Assembly (NCBI GenBank): GCA_037783545.1
Contig: JBBELK010000297.1
Span: 2,170,001-2,234,000, forward strand
Origin: Henricia sp. BOLD:AAB3569
Taxonomy: Eukaryota > Echinodermata > Asteroidea > Spinulosida > Echinasteridae
DNA: 64,000 nt
Direction: 5' to 3'
Shown here piece by piece: positions 1 through 9,726 of the stretch. The position numbers and the translations under genes were made by a program. Under the pieces are notes generated by a model. The model was not told the origin of the DNA. It worked only from the letters and a program-made list of their open reading frames with translations, and made no database searches. Numbering within the stretch: position 1 is the first letter of the stretch; every line of letters begins with the position of its first letter.

Positions 1-3000
1 ACACACATGAGAACCCTGTACTGGTGAGTAACCATGCACCGATAATCACTGTGATGAGACAGTCACACAGAGTAGCACCTTGAATACACACATGAGAACC
101 CTGTACTGGTGAGCAACCATGCACCGGTAATCACTGATGAGACATTTACACAGAGTAGCACCTTGAAGACACACATGAGAACCCTGTACTGGTGAGCAAC
201 CATGCACCGATAATCACTGATGAGACATTTACACAGAGTAGCACCTTGAAGACACACATGAGAACCCTGTACTGGTGAGCAACCATGCACCGATGATCAC
301 TGATGAGACATTTACACAGAGTAGCACCTTGAAGACACACATGAGAACCCTGTACTGGTGAGCAACCATGCACCGGTAATCACTGATGAGACATTTACAC
401 AGAGTAGCACCTTGAAGACACGCATGAGAACCCAGTACTGGTGAGTAACCATGCACCGATAATCACTGATGAGACATTCACACAGAGTAGCACCTTGAAT
501 ACACACATGAGAACCCTGTACTGGTGAGCAACCATGCACCGGTAATCACTGATGAGACATTTACACAGAGTAGCACCTTGAAGACACGCATGAGAACCCT
601 GTACTGGTGAGCAACCATGCACCGATAATCACTGATGAGACATTTACACAGAGTAGCACCTTGAAGACACACATGAGAACCCTGTACTGGTGAGCAACCA
701 TGCACCGATAATCACTGATGAGACATTCACACAGAGTAGCACCTTGAATACACACATGAGAACCCTGTACTGGTGAGCAACCATGCACCGGTAATCACTG
801 ATGAGACATTTACACAGAGTAGCACCTTGAAGACACGCATGAGAACCCTGTACTGGTGAGCAACCATGCACCGGTAATCACTGATGAGACATTTACACAG
901 AGTAGCACCTTGAAGACACGCATGAGAACCCTGTACTGGTGAGCAACCATGCACCGATAATCACTGATGAGACATTTACACAGAGTAGCACCTTGAAGAC
1001 ACGCATGAGAACCCAGTACTGGTGAGTAACCATGCACCGATAATCACTGATGAGACATTCACACAGAGTAGCACCTTGAATACACACATGAGAACCCTGT
1101 ACTGGTGAGCAACCATGCACCGGTAATCACTGATGAGACATTTACACAGAGTAGCACCTTGAAGACACGCATGAGAACCCTGTACTGGTGAGCAACCATG
1201 CACCGGTAATCACTGATGAGACATTTACACAGAGTAGCACCTTGAATACACACATGAGAACCCAGTACTGGTGAGTAACCATGCACCGATAATCACTGTG
1301 ATGAGACAGTCACACAGAGTAGCACCTTGAAGACACACATGAGAACCCTGTACTGGTGAGCAACCATGCACCGGTAATCACTGATGAGACATTTACACAG
1401 AGTAGCACCTTGAAGACACGCATGAGAACCCAGTACTGGTGAGTAACCATGCACCGATAATCACTGATGAGACATTCACACAGAGTAGCACCTTGAATAC
1501 ACACATGAGAACCCTGTACTGGTGAGCAACCATGCACCGGTAATCACTGATGAGACATTTACACAGAGTAGCACCTTGAAGACACGCATGAGAACCCTGT
1601 ACTGGTGAGCAACCATGCACCGATAATCACTGATGAGACATTTACACAGAGTAGCACCTTGAAGACACACATGAGAACCCTGTACTGGTGAGCAACCATG
1701 CACCGATAATCACTGATGAGACATTCACACAGAGTAGCACCTTGAATACACACATGAGAACCCTGTACTGGTGAGCAACCATGCACCGGTAATCACTGAT
1801 GAGACATTTACACAGAGTAGCACCTTGAAGACACGCATGAGAACCCTGTACTGGTGAGCAACCATGCACCGGTAATCACTGATGAGACATTTACACAGAG
1901 TAGCACCTTGAAGACACGCATGAGAACCCTGTACTGGTGAGCAACCATGCACCGATAATCACTGATGAGACATTTACACAGAGTAGCACCTTGAAGACAC
2001 GCATGAGAACCCAGTACTGGTGAGTAACCATGCACCGATAATCACTGATGAGACATTCACACAGAGTAGCACCTTGAATACACACATGAGAACCCTGTAC
2101 TGGTGAGCAACCATGCACCGGTAATCACTGATGAGACATTTACACAGAGTAGCACCTTGAAGACACGCATGAGAACCCTGTACTGGTGAGCAACCATGCA
2201 CCGGTAATCACTGATGAGACATTTACACAGAGTAGCACCTTGAATACACACATGAGAACCCAGTACTGGTGAGTAACCATGCACCGATAATCACTGTGAT
2301 GAGACAGTCACACAGAGTAGCACCTTGAAGACACACATGAGAACCCTGTACTGGTGAGCAACCATGCACCGATAATCACTGATGAGACATTTACACAGAA
2401 TAGCACCTTGAATACACACATGAGAACCCAGTACTGGTGAGCAACCATGCACCGATAATCACTGTGATGAGACAGTCACACAGAGTAGCACCTTGAATAC
2501 ACACATGAGAACCCAGTACTGGTGAGTAACCATGCATGCACCGATAATCACTGTGATGAGACAGTCACACAGAGTAGCACCTTGAATACACACATGAGAA
2601 CCCTGTACTGGTGAGCAACCATGCACCGGTAATCACTGATGAGACATTTACACAGAGTAGCACCTTGAAGACACACATGAGAACCCTGTACTGGTGAGCA
2701 ACCATGCACCGGTAATCACTGATGAGACATTTACACAGAGTAGCACCTTGAAGACACACATGAGAACCCTGTACTGGTGAGCAACCATGCACTGGTAATC
2801 ACTGATGAGACATTTACACAGAGTAGCACCTTGAAGACACACATGAGAACCCTGTACTGGTGAGCAACCATGCACCGGTAATCACTGATGAGACATTTAC
2901 ACAGAGTAGCACCTTGAAGACACACATGAGAACCCTGTACTGGTGAGCAACCATGCACCGGTAATCACTGATGAGACATTTACACAGAGTAGCACCTTGA

Positions 3001-3600
3001 AGACACACATGAGAACCCTGTACTGGTGAGCAACCATGCACCGGTAATCACTGATGAGACATTTACACAGAGTAGCACCTTGAATACACACATGAGAACC
3101 CTGTACTGGTGAGCAACCATGCACCGATAATCACTGATGAGACATTTACACAGAGTAGCACCTTGAAGACACACATGAGAACCCTGTACTGGTGAGCAAC
3201 CATGCACCGGTAATCACTGATGAGACATTCACACAGAGTAGCACCTTGAATACACACATGAGAACCCTGTACTGGTGAGCAACCATGCACCGGTAATCAC
3301 TGATGAGACATTTACACAGAGTAGCACCTTGAAGACACACATGAGAACCCTGTACTGGTGAGCAACCATGCACCGGTAATCACTGATGAGACATTTACAC
3401 AGAGTAGCACCTTGAAGACACACATGAGAACCCTGTACTGGTGAGCAACCATGCACCGGTAATCACTGATGAGACATTTACACAGAGTAGCACCTTGAAG
3501 ACGCACATGAGAACCCTGTACTGGTGAGCAACCATGCACCGGTAATCACTGATGAGACATTTACACAGAGTAGCACCTTAAATACACACATGAGAACCCA
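1..3600 (+). repeat. 83/85-bp satellite derived from a C2H2 zinc-finger coding repeat
   Basis: About 43 head-to-tail monomers of 83 bp, with 85-bp variants near 50, 1300, 2300, 2465 and 2550. Each aligns to the in-frame 84-bp finger repeats just downstream, which read HMRTHT, then a Q-P-C linker, then CDETVTQSSTLNTH. Relative to that repeat every monomer has one added base in the linker (CCCAT became CCCTGT) and most have lost two bases (CACTGTGATG became CACTGATG), giving 85 or 83 bp. The finger frame is therefore closed by TGA just after the linker insertion in almost every monomer. The array is not coding now. The finger origin is clear from the linker and the STLNTH helix. I infer that a broken finger exon was amplified as a satellite. 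Antisense 75-residue frames repeat every 83 bp only because the monomer does. Confidence 0.88.
305..2301 (+). repeat. Two copies of a 998-bp higher-order repeat (12 monomers each)
   Basis: Variant monomers recur in the same order 998 bp apart: those at 395, 478, 561, 644, 727, 810, 893, 976 and 1059 match those at 1393, 1476, 1559, 1642, 1725, 1808, 1891, 1974 and 2057. Eleven 83-bp monomers plus one 85-bp monomer give 998 bp. Single variants such as the CCCAGTACTGGTGAGTA monomer also recur 581 bp (seven monomers) apart inside each block. From about 2300 the order breaks down and monomers become more uniform. This nested arrangement is the usual result of unequal exchange in satellites. Confidence 0.82.
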
Positions 3601-4170
3601 TACTGAAGAGCAACCATGCACCGGTAATCACTGTGATGAGACAGTCACACAGAGTAGCACCTTGAATACACACATGAGCAGCGGCGGCGCTACGGGGGAG
3701 CAAATGCCCCCCCCCCCCGGTTATTTTTTTTGCCCTCCCAGTTTGCCCCCCAGTTTTTTCCCCGATGGCGGAAATTGAGTTTAATCCCAAACCATTGCAC
3801 CCAATTTGTTACAATGTTGTTTGCGCTGTAAATAATAAACTCAATTTCATCCATCATATTTAGCTGGCACCATAAAAAAATCCCAATTAATACACTTTAC
3901 AAAATTACATTTTTAAAATAGATTTTTGTTTTTCCCCCTGAATTTAAGTTTTCCCCCTCTTGCTCCCCCAGATTAACAGGTCTGGTGCCGCCGCTGCACA
4001 TGAGAACCCATACTGAAGAGCAACCATGCACCGGTAATCACTGTGATGAGACAGTCATGAGTAGCACCTTGAATACACACATGAGAACCCATACTGATCA
4101 AGAGCAACCATGCACTGGTAATCACTGTGATGAGACAGTCACACAGAATAGCACCTTGAATACACATCAG
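3590..4170 (+). pseudogene. In-frame C2H2 zinc-finger remnant, split by a MITE
   Basis: At 3590-3678 and again from 3997 to about 4160 the repeat keeps the original 84-bp (28-codon) period and reads HMRTHT-EEQPC, then CDETVTQSSTLNTH, on the plus strand. The first Cys of the usual Cys-X2-Cys pair is displaced by a TGN insertion-like stretch, so the fingers are already degenerate. A 6-bp loss near 4055 and a 3-bp gain near 4097 keep the frame. The block is interrupted by the inverted-repeat element at 3679-3996. It is the best local template for the satellite before it. There is no start codon, promoter or intact gene context. Confidence 0.7.
3679..3996. mobile_element. hAT-like MITE, 318 bp, with 8-bp target duplication
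   Basis: The ends are perfect inverted repeats, CAGCGGCGGC at 3679 and GCCGCCGCTG ending at 3996. A second inverted block lies further in (GGGGGAGCAA near 3694, TTGCTCCCCC near 3960). The element is flanked on both sides by the same eight bases, CACATGAG (3671-3678 and 3997-4004). An 8-bp duplication with CA...TG ends fits the hAT superfamily. The interior is C-rich on the left and AT-rich in the middle and has no transposase frame, so it is non-autonomous. It interrupts a zinc-finger repeat exactly at the H-M-R codons. Confidence 0.82.
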
Positions 4171-4700
4171 TGGTGACTTAAAAACACACATGAGAACCCA
4201 TACTGGTGAGCGGCTCTGTGTATGCAGAGACTGTGATGCAACATTCACACGGAGTGGTGACTTGAAAACACACATGAGAACCCATAGCGGTGAGCGGCTC
4301 TGTGTAGTGATGCAACATTCACACAAAGTGGTGACTTGAAAACACACATGAGAACCCATACCGGTGAGCGTCTAGTCTCTGTGTATGCAGAGACTGTGAT
4401 GCAACATTCACACGGAGTGGTGACTTGAAAACACACATGAGAACCCATACTGGTGAGCGGCTCTGCATGTGAAGTGATGCAACATTCACACGGAGTGGTG
4501 ACTTGAAAACACACATGAGAACCCATATCGGTGAGCGTCTAGTCTCTGTGTATGCAGAGACTGTGATGCAACATTCACACGGAGTGGTGACTTGAAAACA
4601 CACATGAGAACCCATACTGGTGAGCGGCTCTGCATGTGAAGTGATGCAACATTCACACGGAGTGGTGACTTGAAAACACACATGAGAACCCATACTGGTG
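4171..4700 (+). pseudogene. Degenerate C2H2 zinc-finger array (second finger type)
   Basis: Plus-strand repeats of a different finger type: linker [10 protein letters not shown], then CVCRDC, then [17 protein letters not shown]. At about 4214-4282 one finger is complete with spacing C-X2-C-X12-H-X3-H. Its neighbours are broken in the segment between the linker and the first Cys: some lack about 10 bp and read GERLCV then shift frame, others gain 5 bp (CGTCTAGTCTC). The damage alternates in a two-finger pattern repeated at about 4260-4440 and 4440-4620, so an already broken pair was duplicated. No gene start or end was found. Confidence 0.78.
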
Positions 4701-4889
4701 AGCGGCCATATGCATGCAGCTATGCGACATTATGGTGTGACACTATGTGTGGATCGATGCATAACAACACACTATATGAGAACCCATGCTGGTGAGTTTC
4801 CATATCCATGCAGCTACTGTGATAAAACATTTTGTATTGTATCAAATGCAGAAAAACATTTCCGTATACCCACACTGGGAAGCGGCGTA
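4701..4889 (+). pseudogene. Terminal degenerate zinc finger
   Basis: Continues the finger array. After one very corrupt finger, 4770-4880 reads [19 protein letters not shown], then an N-A-E-K-H helix and FRIPTLGS, a finger with both Cys and the first His but with the second His region decayed. The sequence stops at a TA dinucleotide where a pogo-like element begins. The last 60 bp recur on the minus strand near 24200-24270, again next to a copy of that element. Confidence 0.65.
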
Positions 4890-5046
4890 CAGTAAACTCT
4901 CATGCACTCCTCAAGGGACCAAAATAATTAGAGCTTTATATCCAGAAAGCGCTATAACCAATGCGTATATATACAATGCTGAGAATAACATTCGGGACCA
5001 AAAAAAAGGAGCTTTATATCAGGAGGAGCTTTGTATCAGGGGGCGT
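4890..5046 (+). mobile_element. pogo/Tigger-like MITE, one end missing
   Basis: Begins with CAGTAAACTCTC directly after a TA, the expected start of a pogo-like inverted repeat with TA target. The body matches the complete copy at 23802-23969 in inverse orientation, including AATTAGAGCTTTATATC and GGAGCTTTGTATCAGGGG. The far inverted repeat is gone after about 5046. Non-coding. Confidence 0.72.
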
Positions 5047-5867
5047 CGTGGGGAGCGCAAAAACAAAACAAATGCCACTTTTTGTGCTTATAAAGTAGTT
5101 AAATATTGCCTCGGATTGCACCACAGAGCATCTAGAATCCATCTAGAAGCCGCTAGGGCTTCCCACTATGCGCTTGCTATTTCATTGTCATCAGCATTTC
5201 ATGCTTAACCATTTCACCCCCCCGCCCGCTTTTCAAAATCCTGGATCCGCCCCTGTCATGTTAGTTCAACAGCATGTTACAGATCGTGTTAGTGTAACAG
5301 ATCTGTTGTCAGATCTGTTCAGTTAATCTGAACTAGGTGGGTGGTGTTAATTGTGATTAATTTAGCACTTTCGTGATTTTCAATAAATTGAGTTTAATTT
5401 TCAACACAACTTAATTGAAAGAAAACTCAATCATCTCGGTTTATTTGACCATATTTAGCATTTTAATGCAAATGGAGCCACAGTGGTAGGGAATTTGACC
5501 ATGGTTCTACAGGACGAATTGTTCCCACACATGTGGACTTTATGACGTACTATACCATTGATGACGTCATCATGTGCTCGGTGGTTACGTAATATGATCT
5601 CAAATGACAAAATCTTGAGAACTGTAATAGATATTGGAAAGATTCTTTCACCCCATATATGTACATTTAAGAACATGATGAGATTGACTGCACCAATAAT
5701 GACGTCATCAGTACGCACGATTGGAGTGCGTTAAAGAGGCACCGTTTTAAGAGGATTACCAGACAGTAATAGCTAAAATCATTGTCCCATTTTGTGAATT
5801 GTAATTTGAAATGAATAAAAAGGTTGGTTAGTCACATTACAAAGAATTCAATTTTACTCTCTCCAAC
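5047..5867. other. Non-coding stretch
   Basis: No convincing gene. AT-rich sequence with a C-rich run near 5215-5230, short direct repeats of AACAGATC near 5285-5325 and two TGACGTCATCA palindromes near 5569 and 5701. An 87-codon antisense frame (5455-5718) has no recognisable domain and no exon borders. Confidence 0.5.
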
Positions 5868-5955
5868 ATACTCCTAGAACTATGGGAGATATACCTGTCC
5901 CCCATAGTTCTAGATATCCCCCATAGTTCTAGATATCCCCCATAGTTCTAAGGGT
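5868..5955. repeat. 19-bp tandem repeat with an inverted copy
   Basis: Three direct copies of CCCCCATAGTTCTAGATAT lie at about 5897-5950. They are preceded at 5872 by the same word inverted (CTAGAACTATGGGAGATAT), so the block can fold into a hairpin. Confidence 0.75.
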
Positions 5956-6055
5956 ATCTTCAACATACAGATATCTTGTCAGTTCTCCCACAATAACCAG
6001 ATTTTCTGTCTGTCAAATCATATTAACTTAAAATATCTTGTGCTTTATCTCAAAG

Positions 6056-6171
6056 TGCATCCGGATGAGTGTTATCTGTACAACCAGCTTGAAGCCTCCA
6101 TGTTGGCCGAGTACCAGTTACCAGAGATGCTTAATAGGACGCCGCTGGACGAACTCTGCTTACGGATCAAG
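6056..6171 (+). CDS. Single exon of a DEAH-box RNA helicase (DHX36-like)
   Basis: The plus-strand frame contains CYLYNQLEASMLAEYQLPEM, then RTPLDELCLRIK. This is the strongly conserved stretch that follows motif VI in DEAH/RHA helicases such as DHX36, DHX57 and DHX29 (family pattern CYHLY...YQLPE(I/M)LRTPL-ELCL-IK). It ends at a good donor, ATCAAG|GTAGGA, at 6171/6172. A plausible acceptor TATCTCAAAG ends at 6055, giving a 116-nt exon entered in phase 1. Two oddities: the His normally after CY is absent, and an extra Asn codon sits before RTPL. No other helicase exon was found nearby, so this may be one exon of a gene with long introns or a stranded, decaying fragment. Confidence 0.6.
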
Positions 6172-6196
6172 GTAGGAAAGGAAATGCTCTATAAAT

Positions 6197-6895
6197 TATG
6201 GAAAGAATTCCCAACTCGGACGTCACTAATTTTTCCTATATAAGTAATTTCCCCTCCAATTTGGAGGGGAAAAATATGAAGATTTTACTAGGAAAAATTT
6301 GAATTCTTCTTAGTTGTTTAGTGCAGGAGGGGTTATGTGACATCCAACTTGTAGATTCTTTCTGTTAATGATGTCTTTTAACCACTCTGCAGCAACTATA
6401 GCTGTATAGCCACTTTCCATAAACTGGCTTTGTATAGCTCTGGGGCAGGAGACTTGATGATATGAATAGTTTTAATTTTCAAGTCATAAATCAGTTTTAT
6501 TTCCATGTCAAGTCACAGCTCAATTTGACCAGATTTAAATGTCATGCATAAAACGAGCCCAAGCAACGCTGTACAGTGCGACTAAAATGGTCGCATGGTG
6601 CTTAAAAATGCTATATATGTAACCAGTGGTTAAATTCTTATCGTCATTTTTATGGCGACCACAAAATTCGCACATTAGTCGCCCAACAAGGTGGGCATCG
6701 GTGATGTTTACGGGCGGTACAATTGGTACGAATTTAGTACTCGGACCTCACTAATTTTGCCTTAAAACAATTTATTATACATCAATAAGTGAAAATCTAA
6801 TGAAGAAACCAAAATTTAGAGGGGAAAAAATATGAAGAATTTACTAGGAAAAAATGAGGGCTTATGTGACGTCCGACTTGTAAATTCTTTCCGTA
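6197..6895. mobile_element. Inverted-repeat element (MITE-like), about 700 bp
   Basis: The left end, GGAAAGAATTCCCAACTCGG followed by ACGTCAC (6199-6225), is mirrored at the right end by GTGACGTCCGACTTG and AATTCTTTCC (6870-6892). A shorter internal copy of the right end lies at 6335-6362, and a GGGGAAAAATATGAAG-type block occurs at both 6264 and 6822, so the element is either nested or internally duplicated. There is no coding sequence. It starts about 25 bp downstream of the helicase exon donor. The target duplication is unclear. Confidence 0.55.
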
Positions 6896-7195
6896 CAATC
6901 TAGTGTTCTGCTCTCTTACTTGCGGCATGCAATAGACAAGCTAGTGCCTACTCGTGCATGATGCACTGTGACAATGTGACTGCCCATGGCCGCCATGCAT
7001 AAGGTCTATTGTCTTGTGTACAAACTCGGCCCCAGACTGACCCGGACGCGCATTTTTTTTTTACACCACTGAGTGGAATTTGGCAGAAAATGCACCATTT
7101 CACTGCTGGTGAAGAGACTAAAGTTCCCTGTACGTATACATGTGCTATACAATGCGCTGTACACATATATGCATGTAGATTGTGTGCGCTACAAA
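6896..7195. other. Non-coding stretch
   Basis: Nothing recognisable. Open frames on both strands here lack domains and good splice borders. Confidence 0.4.
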
Positions 7196-7226
7196 CGTAC
7201 GTACGTACGTACGTACGTACGTACTG
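7194..7226. repeat. (ACGT)n microsatellite
   Basis: About eight uninterrupted copies of the self-complementary tetramer ACGT. Confidence 0.95.
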
Positions 7227-7479
7227 TACATGTATTATAATAAGATAAATTTCATGATTGATTAGAAAGGAAAAAGAAGAACTGCATACATATTAAAATA
7301 TTAGCCAAAGGATCAGTGCATGTTTTTTATGTTAAATGAATGGTAAAATATTTTTGTAAAAATAAAACATCGATCGACAACAGTCCCCAAAAGTATGTAT
7401 AAGCCTATAGGCCTAAGGCATTTCCTTCCTCCATGTATAAGGTTTTGTTTCTAAAACTTTTTTTTTCTTCTTTCGAATT

Positions 7480-7592
7480 CCCTTGAGACACGTTTCGATC
7501 GTTTTTTCGAAACGCGCGTTTCGATCGTCCTTTCAAAACGTTTCGATCAATCTTTCGAAACGGCGTTTCGATTGTTCTTTCGAAACGATGTT
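7480..7592. repeat. Minisatellite of TTTCGATCG...TTTCGAAAC units
   Basis: Four imperfect copies of about 25-28 bp, each containing GTTTCGATCG followed by CTTTCGAAACG. Each copy is itself near-palindromic around TTCGAA. Non-coding. Confidence 0.75.
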
Positions 7593-8061
7593 TAATCGTT
7601 GAGAGACCAGCTCTTCCCTGCATGGTAGTACAGACCTAGCTCATTCTGTAAAACCCATTCCCAATTGATTGCTTTCGATGACGTAGAACATCCGGGAATG
7701 TGTGGTGGTCAACAGTCACGCAAGTACACGCACGCACGCACCAATAGACGTACATGAACACGCATAAAAAATACTGACCAGCGTATTTGCATTTGAAGAT
7801 GCCGCACACGGGCGTTGTGATACGTTCAAATTATTGAGCATGCACTCGGCTTGTAAAAACGAAAACTGTGCTTTTACTTGATCGCGATTTTTAGCCTGAA
7901 GAAATACGTTTTTTATTTTTCTCGATACAACAGCCATGCTATGGCGCAACATCATAAAAATAAAGCAAGTTTAAGCAATTAAGCTTTTCTTGCTCTTTTT
8001 GCCGGTTATTACTGCAGCCACGTGGGTCATGAAAAATGCCCACCAAAATCAATAGGCTTAA

Positions 8062-8198
8062 AGGCACAGGCTCGTCAGCGATGCGCACGTGCGCACTAAA
8101 TACATGCCACGAAATACGCAGGTCCATGTCTTTGCTATGGAGCTGTGTATTTTGTGGCACGAATTTGGCACGTGCGCATTCCTGACGAGCCTGTACCT
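8062..8198. mobile_element. TTAA-flanked hairpin MITE, copy 1 (137 bp)
   Basis: Long inverted repeats begin AGGCACAGGCTCGTCAG and end CTGACGAGCCTGTACCT. They pair over most of the length, with GCACGTGCGCA and TGTATTTTGTGGCAC blocks inside. TTAA stands on each side (8058-8061 and 8199-8202), the target of piggyBac and Kolobok elements. Related copies are at 16114-16246 and 32499-32586. Non-coding. Confidence 0.8.
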
Positions 8199-8212
8199 TT
8201 AACCCGTGTCAG

Positions 8213-8276
8213 TATTGGACTAATTTTGGTAAAACTTAAGGAGATCTCCGTAAGTTTTACAAAACTTAGTCCAATG
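8213..8276. repeat. Near-perfect palindrome
   Basis: Arms GGACTAATTTTGGTAAAACT (8217) and AGTTTTACAAAACTTAGTCC (ending 8272) flank the centre GGAGATCTCC. A related word, TTAGTCCAATGTGGACACGG, occurs at 24968-24987, suggesting a short inverted-repeat element family. Confidence 0.7.
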
Positions 8277-8816
8277 CGGACGACCGGAAAACACCCGAAA
8301 TTGTAAACTGTTTACTGTCGATTGTAATTTTTACGCTCTGTCGCTGTAACTTTTCCGGGCGAGCTGAGTCGCGGAAGAATTACATTGTGCGGACAGGCAT
8401 TGTAATGTAAAACCAATAGAACACATGTTGTGGTCATGTAACTTCTGTGTGAACCTGAATGATGAGGTGACATAATTCATTCAGGTTTACGTGGCGGAGG
8501 ACATGTAATCTGTGGGCCAAAAATAAATCCATGTGTAGACGCACGGAATAATTACCAAGATGGAATGTTAAACATCTAGTATCCCCCCCGTCCACATTTT
8601 CCTTTTAGTTTTCTTGTTTATCACGGAGGTGTATGTGTCTACAATACCAAAAATCGACAGCCTTTTGTTTAATGCAATTCAGTTCCGACCTTCTTAACCC
8701 GAAAATCTGAAATGCTCGAGGTTACTTCATTTGTTGATAAACAGGGTAATTGACGTCATCCTGTGAAGAACTAAAAAACAGCCTTTGGTGCAGTATTGAA
8801 TGGCAAACATGGTTTT
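8277..8816. other. Non-coding stretch with small inverted repeats
   Basis: No gene seen. A minor inverted pair, AACCTGAATGATGA with TTCATTCAGGTTT, lies at 8451-8488. Confidence 0.4.
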
Positions 8817-8929
8817 GTTTCGCACCAGCACCGCGGGAATAAACACTGAAGGCTGGATCATGCAGAACTTTTTTGAGCATGCATGGATGACTTCAAGATA
8901 ATTTATTCCCGCGGTTGCTGAAACGAAAC
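8817..8929. repeat. Foldback element with CACCGCGGGAATAAA arms
   Basis: The left arm (8817-8843, containing AGCACCGCGGGAATAAA) is the inverse of the right arm (8902-8929, containing TTTATTCCCGCGGTTGCTG). The spacer is about 58 bp. Non-coding, MITE-like, with no clear target duplication. Confidence 0.7.
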
Positions 8930-9540
8930 GATAGAGTGTCTCAGCTTATGGCCTAGATACCGGATTAAATTTTGTCCGGCTCTGAAGGGAAAAACTATCG
9001 CAAGTGGCTTTTGTTTCTGAAGAAAAAAAAAAAGAAGAGAATCTAGCATTTAACAAAAACAGCAAAAATTTTCTACAAATATACAAAATTATAGGGCTTT
9101 TGTTTCGAAAAAAAGAATAAGGAGAATGACCAGATTTTGTTCAAAGAATGGAATTCGTTTTAACCTAACAATCATAAAATACCTCCCCAAAATACTATCA
9201 ATGAGAAGAAAATGGAACATTTGCTTTCTACAATTTGGATATATGTGACCGCGTATCAATTAGTTCATTAACCCGTTGATTAGCGACTACCGGTATGAGT
9301 ATACTCGTATTAACAGGTGTACCAGATTCTGCCACTACAAGTATACTCGTAGCAAATAAAAGTTTTTTTAATTGTAAATGGAATGCACTGGCATCACTGA
9401 TAACGCAACGAATACGCTGCTGGTGTCCGTTATAGGCTGACAAAGTGTTAAACTAAAAGTCGCCCTTTTATATCTATGATCTGAGAGGGTAGCGAAAGGT
9501 GATGTGTTTGATTAGCCGTCGATTTTAGCCAGGCCAAATC
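8930..9540. other. Non-coding AT-rich stretch
   Basis: No gene recognised. The words GTATACTCGTA and AGTATACTCGTA recur at 9297 and 9338. The antisense frame 9228-9443 has no known domain. Confidence 0.4.
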
Positions 9541-9700
9541 AACCCCTTCTTGCAGTATAACTGCACTTATGTGGTCGCTCATCACTCATTTTCCTATAAT
9601 AAATACATGGTGGGTTATCATGTGTCTTTTCATATTACTCCTGTCATTGAATGTCTTGGTGCTCCCCAATACATGTCATCATATAAGATTGCTATTGTTA
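9541..9700 (-). pseudogene. Zinc-finger debris, copy 1
   Basis: Shares about 140 bp with 10180-10325, including TGCACTTATGTGGTCGCT, ATGTGTCTTTTCATATTACT and GGTGCTCCCCAATACATG. On the minus strand the paired copy encodes a finger start (HKCSYCKKGFQ). In this copy the Cys region is altered by AGTATAACTGC. An (ATT)n run at 9695-9725 marks the junction with the Penelope-like insertion. Confidence 0.55.
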
Positions 9701-9726
9701 TTATTATTATTATTATTATCATTATA

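Noticed and set aside
63-3539. Dozens of overlapping antisense 75-codon frames
   Set aside because: They are the same reading of an 83-bp repeat in each of three phases. The period, not selection, keeps them open, and the repeat descends from plus-strand finger sequence.
1-3600. A CRISPR-like array
   Set aside because: There is no repeat/spacer division. Whole 83-bp monomers repeat with scattered single-base variants, and the context is eukaryotic.
1-3600. Centromeric satellite
   Set aside because: Higher-order structure alone does not prove it; the array is short and no chromosomal data are available.
5455-5718. 87-codon minus-strand frame
   Set aside because: No domain, no exon borders, surrounded by non-coding sequence.
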